From Leucothrix pacifica (GTDB lineage: Bacteria; Pseudomonadota; Gammaproteobacteria; Thiotrichales; Thiotrichaceae), in assembly GCF_003172875.1 (NCBI RefSeq), contig NZ_QGKM01000069.1, positions 1-64,000 of the forward strand: a stretch of DNA of 64,000 nt. Direction: 5' to 3'. Positions 8,624-17,265 of this stretch are shown here, piece after piece. A program made the position numbers and the translations under genes. Within the stretch, counting starts at the first letter, position 1, and every line of letters begins with the position of its first letter. The notes under the pieces were generated by a model that had not been told where the DNA came from, did no database searches, and was given only the letters and a program-made list of their open reading frames with translations.

Positions 8624-9820
8624 TTAATCTGGCTCGACATCCTGCGCGAGCGACTGACATATAAAACTGCGGGGCACGTCTAATTTATCCGCAATATCAT
8701 TCATGACATCACGCTCTGGCTCGGTCGTGCGACCGCTGGAGCGCGACATAGTACACAGATCTCGCAATACCTGCATCCGTTGTGGCACTGAAGCCATTTC
8801 TTTTGCGGTTTTGATGCGATCGTCCAGCGTTGCGCTCAACTGCTCAACGTTGAGGTTTTTATCAAACTCGCCTTTACCAAAGAACTCCTCAAAGGTTTTG
8901 ATTTCCTCAGCTGAAATCCCGTCACTGGCATTGGCCACGCAAATGCTGGCAGCGAATAATAAGCGGCGCATATGGATTGCGGTCTTGGTTTTTCCTTCCA
9001 GATAGCTGGGTTCCATCAGGCTCATTACGCCCTGAACCGCGACTTCCAAATCATCTTTAGAAGTATCGCCATTCGCCATCACGGACTGATCGAATAGCTC
9101 CAGTGCTTTGACACGCATCGGGCTAAACGGGTGAGTCGAGAACCAATCTTGCTTGGGTGCACCTTGTCCTGGTTCTGCGTCTACTATTTGCATTTCACTG
9201 ACTTGCTTGAGGAAGTCATCTAAGTCGAATTGGACAAAGTCACTGGTGAGACCGGAGGCAAGTTTGAACAGGGCACGAGCCACCGCATCCAGATTCTGCG
9301 CGCAATGTGCTCCGGCGCGATCCGCAGAAATCTCAGCATATCGTGACCATGCAAATAGCTCTAACGCCAAACGCGGACTTGCTGGTCGCTGACCCTTTAG
9401 CAGGTAGCCAATGGGAATGTCGTGGTGTTTATAAACATGATGCCCCAGCTCATGACCGATCACGAATTTCAGTTCGTCATCTTTAAAACCTTCCAGCAGA
9501 CTGGAGGAAAACATCACATGCAGACGACCTTCTTCAGGCTTAAAGCACATCGCGTTAAACTGTGGGCTAGGGAAAACATATAGCTCCAGCGGAATATCCA
9601 TTTCCAGTGTTTCGATACACTCATCCGCCATTTTGTGTACGCTGGGTGCCATGCCTTTGCTGAGGCTAACCGAGGTGGCCAATAAATGACGACGCAGACC
9701 GGTTGGGCCTTTCTCTTCCTGACGCGCGATCATCTCGTTGACTTTGATGACATCGCGGTGCTTTAGAAGTGTGTTATAGAGTTGTAAATCGTTCTGACAG
9801 CGTATTTCTTCTGGTTTCAT
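8624..9820 (-). CDS. M48-family metallopeptidase with TerB-like C-terminal domain
   Basis: 398 residues from the ATG at 9818-9820, chosen because AGAGGAAAT lies just upstream; an earlier in-frame ATG (9865) lacks this. Residues about 75-260 form a zinc protease domain with IGHELGHHVYKH (HELGH at 123-127) and a later YAEISADRAGAH, the third ligand region (ExxxDR). No signal peptide or membrane segment is seen, unlike HtpX-type members, so it is predicted cytosolic. The last 130 residues (RLLFAASICVANASDGIS onward) look like a TerB/DjlA-type helical domain with the acidic ASDGISAEE loop. Function is unknown; the combination suggests envelope or stress-related proteolysis, which is inference. 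Confidence 0.85.
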   Translation of the reverse strand: MKPEEIRCQNDLQLYNTLLKHRDVIKVNEMIARQEEKGPTGLRRHLLATSVSLSKGMAPSVHKMADECIETLEMDIPLELYVFPSPQFNAMCFKPEEGRLHVMFSSSLLEGFKDDELKFVIGHELGHHVYKHHDIPIGYLLKGQRPASPRLALELFAWSRYAEISADRAGAHCAQNLDAVARALFKLASGLTSDFVQFDLDDFLKQVSEMQIVDAEPGQGAPKQDWFSTHPFSPMRVKALELFDQSVMANGDTSKDDLEVAVQGVMSLMEPSYLEGKTKTAIHMRRLLFAASICVANASDGISAEEIKTFEEFFGKGEFDKNLNVEQLSATLDDRIKTAKEMASVPQRMQVLRDLCTMSRSSGRTTEPERDVMNDIADKLDVPRSFICQSLAQDVEPD

Positions 9821-9841
9821 GATTTCCTCTTTGGTGCCGGC

Positions 9842-9927
9842 CTTTGGTGTTTGCCTTGCTCGCACAAGCTGCGCTTGAAACGACTCTCGGCGGTAAACAC
9901 CAATGACCTGCTTTGGGTGTTTGCCGC
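9842..9927. repeat. Intergenic hairpin and short repeated unit
   Basis: The 226-base gap between the M48 gene and the acyltransferase holds CTTTGGTGTTTGCC (9842-9855) and a near copy CTTTGGGTGTTTGCC (9911-9925). The second copy pairs with CGGCGGTAAACACC at 9888-9901 to give a stem of about 11 bases with one G-T pair. A weaker related stretch lies at about 9993-10033. No gene is visible here. Confidence 0.45.
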
Positions 9928-10046
9928 GATGGTGTTACTTGTACAGGCTATGTTTGATTATTGTTTTTAAAGCTAAATGATACAGAGCTTCGCTGAGGTA
10001 AACTCCAAAAACCTGCCTTATGTGTTGGCTGCAATATATTTTTAAA

Positions 10047-10793
10047 TTAACGAACGGGTGGTAGCTTTGTACGTTCTTCAGTTATCCATGCTTCTACTTC
10101 GGCATTGACTTGTTCTGCGGTTTTACCGGTGACTTCGATGCGCGGACCAATGCTGACGGTAATAGTGCCGGGTGTTTTGATGAGTCCGTTACGTGGCCAG
10201 CATTCACCGGCGTTGTGTGCAACAGGTAGTACTGGATAACCACTGTGTACTGCTAACTTAGCACCGCCGAGTTTGAAACGCACTTTTTTGTCTGGACTAA
10301 CGCGCGTGCCTTCCGGAAAGATGCACACCCAGTTGCCTTCATCTAAACGTATTTTACCGTTGGTTTGGATCTGCTTCATGGCAGAGCTGCCGGCTTTACG
10401 GTCGATGGCGATGGGGCTGGATTGCTGCATACCCCAGCCAAATAAAGGCAGGTTTAGCAGTTCTTGTTTAATCACCCATGACATTGCAGGCATTTTGGCT
10501 AACAGGTACATGGTTTCCCATGTGGACTGGTGATTGGATAGCACGATGGTTGGTGTACTAAGATCCAGATTCTCTTTACCGCGCACCTGACCTTTAATGC
10601 CGCAAGTGACCCGCAACCAGAATAAATTGATATTACCCCACTGTTGCAGGAATTTATACGTCATGCGCGGTTTACCCAGCAGGCTGAGTAGGGGAGCTAT
10701 AATGCCTATGACACCTGTTACGACAAAAAAACCGGCCATAAATACTACGGAGCGAAGCCCCAGCCATAAGGTCATTAAAGGAGATCGTTTCAT
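10047..10793 (-). CDS. plsC: 1-acyl-sn-glycerol-3-phosphate acyltransferase
   Basis: Inner-membrane lysophosphatidic acid acyltransferase of phospholipid synthesis. 248 residues with an N-terminal hydrophobic segment (about 11-35). The catalytic block reads SNHQSTWET, an H-x4-E variant of the usual H-x4-D, followed by the FPEGTR motif (about residues 158-163) and the PVLPVAHNAG segment. It overlaps the rdgB stop by 4 bases (ATGA) and so is coupled to it. The exact acyl donor and acceptor cannot be told from sequence. Confidence 0.9.
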   Translation of the reverse strand: MKRSPLMTLWLGLRSVVFMAGFFVVTGVIGIIAPLLSLLGKPRMTYKFLQQWGNINLFWLRVTCGIKGQVRGKENLDLSTPTIVLSNHQSTWETMYLLAKMPAMSWVIKQELLNLPLFGWGMQQSSPIAIDRKAGSSAMKQIQTNGKIRLDEGNWVCIFPEGTRVSPDKKVRFKLGGAKLAVHSGYPVLPVAHNAGECWPRNGLIKTPGTITVSIGPRIEVTGKTAEQVNAEVEAWITEERTKLPPVR

Positions 10794-11374
10794 GATAAGC
10801 GTTCCAGTAAAGCGTTGAGTGCCTGTCCACGGTGGCTGATTTTGTTTTTCTCAGCAGAATCCATTTCTGCAGCGGCCATATTATGCGTTGGTACAAAGAA
10901 TAAAGGGTCATAACCGAAGCCTTCGCTGCCGGTTAATTGCTCCAGAATGCGACCTTCCCAAGCACCTTCAGCAATAATAGGCGATGGGTCATCCGCGTGC
11001 TGCATCATCACGATACAGCAGCGGAAACGTGCCGTGCGCTTAGCTTCCGGAACGCCTTCCAGTGCTTTGAGTAGTTTCTCATTACATGCTGCAGCCCCTG
11101 CGCCGATGCCAGCGTAGCGAGCCGAGTAAATGCCCGGCTGGCCTTGCAGTGCATCCACTTCGATGCCTGAATCATCCGCAATCGCAGGTAATCCGGTAAT
11201 CTTAGCCGCATTACGCGCTTTTAAAATGGCATTCTCAACAAAAGTCAGGCCAGTTTCATCAGCATCCGGCACATCAAATTCTGACTGCGGGCGAACATCC
11301 ATGCCAACGCTTGATAGCAGTTGCATAAATTCCCGAACTTTTCCGGCATTGCCGCTGGCGAGTACCACTTTCAT
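10790..11374 (-). CDS. rdgB: XTP/dITP diphosphatase (RdgB/HAM1)
   Basis: Removes ITP, dITP and XTP from the nucleotide pool, in the cytosol. 194 residues. The substrate-binding N-terminus VLASGNAGKVREFMQLL, the catalytic ADDSGIEVDAL and PGIYSARYAG, then EGFGYDPLFFVP and the final KNKISHRGQA are all family signatures. It lies 20 bases downstream of rph, the common rph-rdgB pairing, and leads into the plsC-type gene. Confidence 0.96.
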   Translation of the reverse strand: MKVVLASGNAGKVREFMQLLSSVGMDVRPQSEFDVPDADETGLTFVENAILKARNAAKITGLPAIADDSGIEVDALQGQPGIYSARYAGIGAGAAACNEKLLKALEGVPEAKRTARFRCCIVMMQHADDPSPIIAEGAWEGRILEQLTGSEGFGYDPLFFVPTHNMAAAEMDSAEKNKISHRGQALNALLERLS

Positions 11375-11394
11375 TGCTAAACCCTTGTTAAACG

Positions 11395-12114
11395 TTAGTC
11401 TAAATTTAATACAGCTGATTGGGCGGCGATTAACTCACGAATGCCTTTTTCAGCCAAATCCAACATGCTGTTCATTTCGGTGCGTGTAAAGGCGTGTCCT
11501 TCTGCCGTGCCCTGAACTTCGATGAAATGATCACCGGAATTCATCACCACATTCATATCCGTCTCGGCATTAGAATCTTCCGGATAATCCAGATCCAATA
11601 CTGGTTCACCATTATAAATACCGACTGACACAGACGCCAACTGACCGTGAATAGGATTACGCTTGAGGCCACGCTTTTTCATCAGCTTCTGAACCGCATC
11701 GTACATCGCTACATAAGCACCGGTAATTGACGCTGTGCGTGTGCCACCATCTGCCTGAATCACATCGCAATCGATCATGATTTGGCGCTCACCTAAGGCT
11801 TCCATGTCTACTACTGCACGAAGTGAGCGACCGATCAGACGTTGGATTTCCTGTGTGCGGCCTGATTGCTTACCACCAGAGGCTTCACGGCGCATGCGTG
11901 AATGCGTAGAGCGAGGCAGCATGCCGTATTCTGCGGTCACCCAGCCTTTGCCTTTGCCGCGCATCCAGCCCGGAACATTCTCCTCGATGCTGGCGGTGCA
12001 GATTACTTTGGTGTTGCCGAACTCGACCAGAACCGAGCCCTCGGCGTGGCAAGTGAAATCTCGTGTGAAAGTAACCTGACGCATTTCGTCATTGGCGCGA
12101 CCGCTGGGTCTCAT
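11395..12114 (-). CDS. rph: Ribonuclease PH
   Basis: Phosphorolytic 3'-5' exoribonuclease that trims tRNA 3' ends. 239 residues, full length. [20 protein letters not shown] is the typical N-terminus, with [20 protein letters not shown] carrying the phosphate-site arginines and [15 protein letters not shown] the second core strand. It is the first gene of the rph-rdgB-plsC set and marks the left border of the accessory region beginning at about 12.2 kb. Confidence 0.96.
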   Translation of the reverse strand: MRPSGRANDEMRQVTFTRDFTCHAEGSVLVEFGNTKVICTASIEENVPGWMRGKGKGWVTAEYGMLPRSTHSRMRREASGGKQSGRTQEIQRLIGRSLRAVVDMEALGERQIMIDCDVIQADGGTRTASITGAYVAMYDAVQKLMKKRGLKRNPIHGQLASVSVGIYNGEPVLDLDYPEDSNAETDMNVVMNSGDHFIEVQGTAEGHAFTRTEMNSMLDLAEKGIRELIAAQSAVLNLD

Positions 12115-12309
12115 AGGTGAATCCTTGTGTGAAATTTTGATGGGGGAATTATACGGGGTTGAGTGGGGTGTGGGGGATTAATTTTGCATATTCGCTGAAT
12201 CTTACAGCTACAAGTTAGTACATATTACTCGAAACTATCCAATGAAGTTTCCATCTAAAAACAGTATTATCAAAGTATGAAATCTCAAACTAACTTAGTG
12301 TAGCTAAAG

Positions 12310-13458
12310 ATGGCCACAGCATATGCCAACGTCAATCACGATATTCTTAATTGGGCACGTCAACGGGCTCAGTTAAGTGCGGCTGTGCTTGCAAAAAAAT
12401 TACAAGTCACGGAAGCGAAAATTCGTGATTGGGAGTCTGGGGACTTGTCCCCCACTTTTAATCAAGCTAAGAAGTTTGCTAAGCAAACAAGAATCCCATT
12501 TGGTTATCTATTTCTTGCGGCTCCTCCACGCGAGCAATCTTTACCATTACCGGATTTGAGAACGGTTGATAATGAGCATAGAGGGCAGGCGAGTGCTGAG
12601 CTTAGAGATATTATTAATATTGCTCAGCAGCGGCAAGAATGGTTTTTAGAATACGCTAAAGATAATGGTTTTGATGAGTTACCTTTTGCGGGTAAATATA
12701 CGATTCAATCTTCCGTTGAGGAAATTGTGGGCGATATGCGTTCTGTCCTAGGGCTTCCCGCTCATCCAAGCCGCGGAAGTTGGCAAGATTATTTTCGTGA
12801 TTTAGTAAATGGCTTGGAGGCTGTAGGCATCTTAGTCATGCGTCAATCTAACTTAGGCCACCATACACGTACTTTCTCTGTGAGTGAGTTTAGAGGATTC
12901 GTGCTATTTGATACTACCGCTCCAGTTATTTTTATTAATCAGGCGGATGCTCCAAGTGCAAGGCTTTTTACATTGATCCATGAGGCATCTCACATATGGA
13001 TTGGCGAAAGTGGCATTTCTGATGCAAGTCCAGCGACGCAGTATAAGCAAGAGGTGTTATGCAATGCCGTTGCAGCTGAATTTCTGGTGCCACAAGAAGA
13101 GTTCGAAGAGTACTGGGTTGAGCATGAAGATTGGCAGCAGAATATCCCTACCTTAAAGTCTCACTTTCATGTCAGTCGTTGGGTTATTGCTCGACGCGCC
13201 CAGTCTTTAGGAAAAATTTCTCTAAATCAGTATCGGCGTTATATTGCTGTGCTTAAGGCTGAATATCAGCAGCGAGAAACAGGTGGTAGTGATGGCCCTT
13301 CTTACTATCGATATAAACCTGGGCAAATTAGCAAGCGCTTCGCCAGATCTATTATTAGTGAAGCAATGAGTGGTCGTGTTTTATATCGTGATGCAGGCAG
13401 ATTGCTGGGTGTTAAACCCGGAAATATAACTAAGCTTGCGAAGGAACTTGGCCTGTAA
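12310..13458 (+). CDS. XRE-family regulator with ImmA/IrrE metallopeptidase domain
   Basis: 382 residues. Residues 10-60 form an HTH (ILNWARQRAQLSAAVLAKKL then VTEAKIRDWESGDLSPTF). Residues about 150-290 are a COG2856/ImmA-type zinc peptidase with LIHEASHIWIGE (HEASH at 224-228) and a downstream glutamate in CNAVAAEFLVPQEEF. Proteins of this plan act as antitoxin-like or SOS/phage regulators that cleave a repressor or neutralise a partner. The stop codon overlaps the ATG of the next gene by one base (TAATG), so the two are coupled, with the peptidase-regulator as the probable antitoxin. Weak Shine-Dalgarno. Gene role is inferred from architecture and pairing. Confidence 0.85.
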   Translation: MATAYANVNHDILNWARQRAQLSAAVLAKKLQVTEAKIRDWESGDLSPTFNQAKKFAKQTRIPFGYLFLAAPPREQSLPLPDLRTVDNEHRGQASAELRDIINIAQQRQEWFLEYAKDNGFDELPFAGKYTIQSSVEEIVGDMRSVLGLPAHPSRGSWQDYFRDLVNGLEAVGILVMRQSNLGHHTRTFSVSEFRGFVLFDTTAPVIFINQADAPSARLFTLIHEASHIWIGESGISDASPATQYKQEVLCNAVAAEFLVPQEEFEEYWVEHEDWQQNIPTLKSHFHVSRWVIARRAQSLGKISLNQYRRYIAVLKAEYQQRETGGSDGPSYYRYKPGQISKRFARSIISEAMSGRVLYRDAGRLLGVKPGNITKLAKELGL

Positions 13459-13895
13459 TGTATCTTTTGGATGCGAATACCTACATACAGGCTAAGAATA
13501 GTTATTACAACATGGCATTTTGCCCCGCATATTGGGATTGGTTAGATCAACAAGCTGAGTTACGTCAAGTAGGTAGCATTTCTGAAGTATATGACGAGTT
13601 AGTCTGCGGCTCGGATGAGCTTGCAGAATGGGTTAAGGGGAGAAGAGATCATTTTATACCAACAGTTTCTGATGATATACAAGGTGCAATGGGAGATGTA
13701 GCGAACTATGTTATGTCATTACCAAGTAAGACTCAGTCCAATATCGACATCTTTTTGGCGAAGGCCGATCCGTGGCTTATTGCGTCTGCAGTCGTGGAAG
13801 GCCACATTTTGGTTACTCATGAAGTCTGGCAAGACCCAAATAGTAAGAAGGTTAAAATCCCAATATTTGTGATCATTTCGGAGTCAGGTATATAA
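13458..13895 (+). CDS. DUF4411-family PIN-like protein, probable toxin
   Basis: 145 residues beginning YLLDANTYIQAKNSYYNMAF, the DUF4411 signature, a PIN-like nuclease relative. Acidic residues expected for metal binding are visible: D5 in LLDANTY, E41 in ISEVYDEL, and D112 in KADPWLIASA. The C-terminus LVTHEVWQDPNSKKVKIP is also typical. It is coupled to the upstream XRE-ImmA/IrrE gene by a one-base overlap. An RNase toxin role is inferred from fold and pairing; no activity is proven by the sequence. Confidence 0.82.
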   Translation: MYLLDANTYIQAKNSYYNMAFCPAYWDWLDQQAELRQVGSISEVYDELVCGSDELAEWVKGRRDHFIPTVSDDIQGAMGDVANYVMSLPSKTQSNIDIFLAKADPWLIASAVVEGHILVTHEVWQDPNSKKVKIPIFVIISESGI

Positions 13896-13949
13896 ACACC
13901 TTTGAGCTTTTGTCGGAGTTGGGAGCTAATTTCAGAATTGAATAATTGT

Positions 13950-15008
13950 CTAAATTATTCTCAAGGCGGGCATTTCAGCTATCTTCACAATAGGCATAAC
14001 CAGCAGCTCAGCGGCCTTTGATTCACCAATAATACCTTCACCGAGTGCCCGATAGACTAACTGCTTAAACAATAATGTGGTTTCCTTAGGATAGGCTGTA
14101 CCGGGCTCTTGCTTGCGCCAGCCTTTTTTAGAAAAGTTAATTATTAAGCTTTTTCGTACTGTTGCATTAATGATGTTTAAGTTGGCTGCGTGATGAAAAC
14201 AGCCTTGCATACTTAAGCCATACTCGTGTTTCAACAAGTAAAGCTCTTGCGGCTCTAATTTATGCCGTTTCGTTCCTAGCTGCTTAAACATACTTGAAGC
14301 AGGGAGCAAAAATGCCGAGGCAAAACGATTACACGCACTTTCCTCTTCTAAGCTATCAGAAAGGCGGTCATGTAAAAGTAAGTGCCCAAGCTCATGCGCA
14401 AGCGTAAAACGCTGACGATCCCCCGGCCAATTAGCAGAGACAACTATCACAGGTTTGCCTGAAATCGAGGTTTGTAAACCATCAAACTTTGCATCTTCAT
14501 CAACAGCGGTGACGATTACCAAAATACCGTTCAACTCAAGCGTATCAATCAGGTCAGTAATTGGGTTTAGTCCAAGCTGCCACTCCTGACGAATCAAATC
14601 TGCGATGCCATCAATCTCTTCTAATGTGTTTACTTGTGCTGGTAGCGAATCGGGTGCAGCAAAATCTGGCACAGGAAAGTTAGGCCATAGGTTGCTTAAC
14701 TCTTCCCAACGCTCAGCCTGATCTAATACATCCGCTTCTATGCGCTTAAGTACGCCTTTCGGAGTGTTTGCACGTTTACGGTATTCAACAGCCGAAAGCT
14801 TTACTTTTGATGGACGAAAGAAGTACTCACTGCGTACCTGCAATGCTTTTGATAATTTAATTAAAACGCCTGAGCTAGGCATGCTGATGTCATGCTCATA
14901 CTTTTTGATCATATTGGCACTAACGCCAGCTGCTTCGCCTAAAGCTTTCATTGATAGACCAGATGCTGCACGAGCACGTATTAGTCGCTCTCCAATCATA
15001 TCGAACAC
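13950..15008 (-). CDS. Second XRE-ImmA/IrrE regulator, divergent from hsdM
   Basis: 352 residues. Residues 6-60 are an XRE HTH (LIRARAASGLSMKALGEAAG, VSANMIKKYEHDISMPSS). The middle holds the peptidase motif LAHELGHLLLHD (HELGH at about 204-208) with the ligand glutamate in EEESACNRFASAFLLP. This is the HTH-plus-DUF955 plan of IrrE and phage ImmA-like proteins. It diverges from the type I restriction operon; the region between the two carries a large inverted repeat at 15014-15061 that may be its operator. A controller role for the restriction genes is inferred from this arrangement. It is not closely similar to the first such protein outside the motifs. Confidence 0.85.
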   Translation of the reverse strand: MFDMIGERLIRARAASGLSMKALGEAAGVSANMIKKYEHDISMPSSGVLIKLSKALQVRSEYFFRPSKVKLSAVEYRKRANTPKGVLKRIEADVLDQAERWEELSNLWPNFPVPDFAAPDSLPAQVNTLEEIDGIADLIRQEWQLGLNPITDLIDTLELNGILVIVTAVDEDAKFDGLQTSISGKPVIVVSANWPGDRQRFTLAHELGHLLLHDRLSDSLEEESACNRFASAFLLPASSMFKQLGTKRHKLEPQELYLLKHEYGLSMQGCFHHAANLNIINATVRKSLIINFSKKGWRKQEPGTAYPKETTLLFKQLVYRALGEGIIGESKAAELLVMPIVKIAEMPALRII

Positions 15009-15013
15009 TCCTG

Positions 15014-15061
15014 AAAATGGTTTATAAATTTATTTTTATGGTAATTATTGTAAACCGTTTT
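15014..15061. promoter_or_regulatory. Inverted repeat between the regulator and hsdM, probable operator
   Basis: AAAATGGTTTATAA (15014-15027) and TTGTAAACCGTTTT (15048-15061) are complementary at 12 of 14 positions, spaced by 20 AT-rich bases. The left arm begins only 6 bases upstream of the divergent regulator's start codon. Two-arm spacing of about three helical turns fits a dimeric XRE repressor. Confidence 0.55.
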
Positions 15062-15162
15062 TGATTACAAGTCGTGTACGTTTTTTTGACTCAGACAAAG
15101 CAAATACCCCCGCAATCGTTTATTATGCCCACACCCAACGAACGCACCTTTCAAGGATAAGA

Positions 15163-17265
15163 ATGAATACCCAAGACCTAAAAAAACTAGAAAATGATCT
15201 ATGGGCAGCCGCTGATAGCCTGCGTGCTAACTCTGGCTTAAAAGCATCAGAATACGCTGCGCCTATCCTAGGGCTTATCTTTCTACGTTTCGTTGACAAC
15301 AAATACAGCCAGTTTGAAGCTGAAATCAATGAGGAATACGAGCGCAACAAAGGCGGGAGAAACGAAAAATCGCTGAAAAGTATCGCTGTTGAAAAGTGCC
15401 GCTTTTACCTGCCCGATTCAGCACGCTACCAAACATTACTTGATCTCAGTGATTCAGATGACATCGCGCTGCACATCAAACACGCCATGCAAGCGGTTGA
15501 AGACGGGATTGATGATGAGCAGTTTAAAGACGTGCTCCCTAAAGACGAGTATGCAGGTCTAAGCGGTGACAAAACCGAAGAAATTAAAAAGACACTCAAC
15601 GAACTACTGCGTATTTTTAAAGACATACCCGTCGATGCAGGCGGTGATGTGTTTGGTAAAATCTACGAATACTTCCTCGGTAAATTTGCCCTTGCCGAAG
15701 GTCAGGGTGGTGGTGAGTTCTTTACCCCTGAGTCTGTGGTTAAATTTATGGTCGCCATGATCGAGCCGAGCAGTGGGACGATTTACGACCCTGCCTGTGG
15801 TTCAGGCGGTATGTTCGTGCAATCCGCTCATTTTATTGACCAACACCGCAGTCATGGCGAAGCGCGAGAATTTACGGTTTGTGGTCAGGAAAAAACACCG
15901 CAAACCGCCAAACTTGCCCGTATGAACTTGTTCTTGAATGATCTGAAAGGTGAGATCAGCACACTGAATAGTTACTACGAAAACCCGTTTGATAGCGTTG
16001 GGCAGTTTGACTACGTGATGGCAAATCCACCGTTTAATGTCGATGACGTTAACCTCACCAAAGTCAAAGACCAGCCGCGTTTTAATACCTACGGCATCCC
16101 GCAGAAAAAGACCAAAACCAAGAAAGCGGATGAAGGCAAAGAAACGGTTCCCAATGCCAATTACCTTTGGATTAACCTGTTCGCCACCTCACTAAAATCA
16201 AATGGTCGTGCGGGCTTGGTGATGGCTAACTCTGCCAGTGATGCGCGTCACTCAGAAGCAGAGATACGCCAAAAGCTGATCGAAGAAAACCTTATCTACA
16301 GCATGGTGACGCTACCGTCGAATATGTTTTATACCGTGACCTTGCCCGCAACCTTATGGTTTTTTGATAAGGCCAAAACGGATGAAAACATCCTGTTTAT
16401 TGATGCGCGTAATGTCTTTACCCAGATTGACCGTGCACACCGAGAGTTTAGCGATGATCAAGTGCGTAACTTAGCCTTAATCGGCAAACTGCACCGAGAC
16501 GATCGCGAAGAATTTACCAGCACGGTGAGCGACTACTTCAAGCAAGGTATCGACTTACTCAAAGCACAGCAGCGAAAGTTGGCCTCATTGCGCTGTCAGA
16601 TAAAAGCAGCTTTGCCAGAAACCATACAAAAAACCTTGTGTGAGGAAATTAATACGATCGCAAGTGGCTTCAAAACATTGTGGCTGGCGCAGCAAGCGTA
16701 CCTACAGCAATCGCTAGACAAGGACTTATCAACCGATGATCTCAATACGAAACAGCACGCATGGTTAGCTCAGTGCGAGCCGTATTTAGAGACGTTAAAG
16801 CAAGGTTTGAAACAGCTGGATACGTCACTTCGCAAGCACGAAAAAGACTTACAAACCGCGCATGAGATCGAACAGGCGAACGAAGACAAACCCAAGCGTT
16901 TTTCACTGGATAAAGCCAATAAGCAACTGCGCAAAGATGCCGAAGCGCTGCATGAGGTATTAAAGCAATGTCGTTTGCCATTCACACACATTCGCTGGTT
17001 GCAGGATCGTTTCCCTGATGCGAAATATGAGGACGTGACCGGCTTGTGTAAATTAGCGAGTCTGGAAGATGTGAAAGAACAAGACTACTCACTTAATGCG
17101 GGGCGTTATGTGGGCGTGGTGATTGAGGAGGATGGTAAGACGGAAGAGGAGTTTTTGGCTGATTTGCAGGAGATGAATGCACGTTTGAATGAGTTAAACA
17201 CCTTGGCTGGCAAACTGAGCAAGTCTATTGGTCAAAATGTCCTATCATTAGTGGATGCTCAATGA
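15163..17265 (+). CDS. hsdM: Type I restriction-modification methyltransferase subunit
   Basis: 700 residues from the ATG at 15163, which follows AAGGATAAGA; an in-frame TTG at 15061 lies inside the operator and is unlikely. HsdM_N helical region (MNTQDLKKLENDLWAAADSL) is followed by the N6-adenine methylase domain with DPACGSGGMF (about residue 208, SAM binding) and the catalytic NPPF (about 288). Residues about 460-680 are a charged helical, partly coiled-coil extension (KHEKDLQTAHEIEQANEDK), making the protein some 150-200 residues longer than short HsdM forms. Overlaps hsdS by 4 bases. Confidence 0.95.
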   Translation: MNTQDLKKLENDLWAAADSLRANSGLKASEYAAPILGLIFLRFVDNKYSQFEAEINEEYERNKGGRNEKSLKSIAVEKCRFYLPDSARYQTLLDLSDSDDIALHIKHAMQAVEDGIDDEQFKDVLPKDEYAGLSGDKTEEIKKTLNELLRIFKDIPVDAGGDVFGKIYEYFLGKFALAEGQGGGEFFTPESVVKFMVAMIEPSSGTIYDPACGSGGMFVQSAHFIDQHRSHGEAREFTVCGQEKTPQTAKLARMNLFLNDLKGEISTLNSYYENPFDSVGQFDYVMANPPFNVDDVNLTKVKDQPRFNTYGIPQKKTKTKKADEGKETVPNANYLWINLFATSLKSNGRAGLVMANSASDARHSEAEIRQKLIEENLIYSMVTLPSNMFYTVTLPATLWFFDKAKTDENILFIDARNVFTQIDRAHREFSDDQVRNLALIGKLHRDDREEFTSTVSDYFKQGIDLLKAQQRKLASLRCQIKAALPETIQKTLCEEINTIASGFKTLWLAQQAYLQQSLDKDLSTDDLNTKQHAWLAQCEPYLETLKQGLKQLDTSLRKHEKDLQTAHEIEQANEDKPKRFSLDKANKQLRKDAEALHEVLKQCRLPFTHIRWLQDRFPDAKYEDVTGLCKLASLEDVKEQDYSLNAGRYVGVVIEEDGKTEEEFLADLQEMNARLNELNTLAGKLSKSIGQNVLSLVDAQ

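Noticed and set aside
15061-15162. TTG start for hsdM
   Set aside because: It falls in the inverted repeat and adds non-HsdM residues; the ATG at 15163 has a good ribosome binding site.
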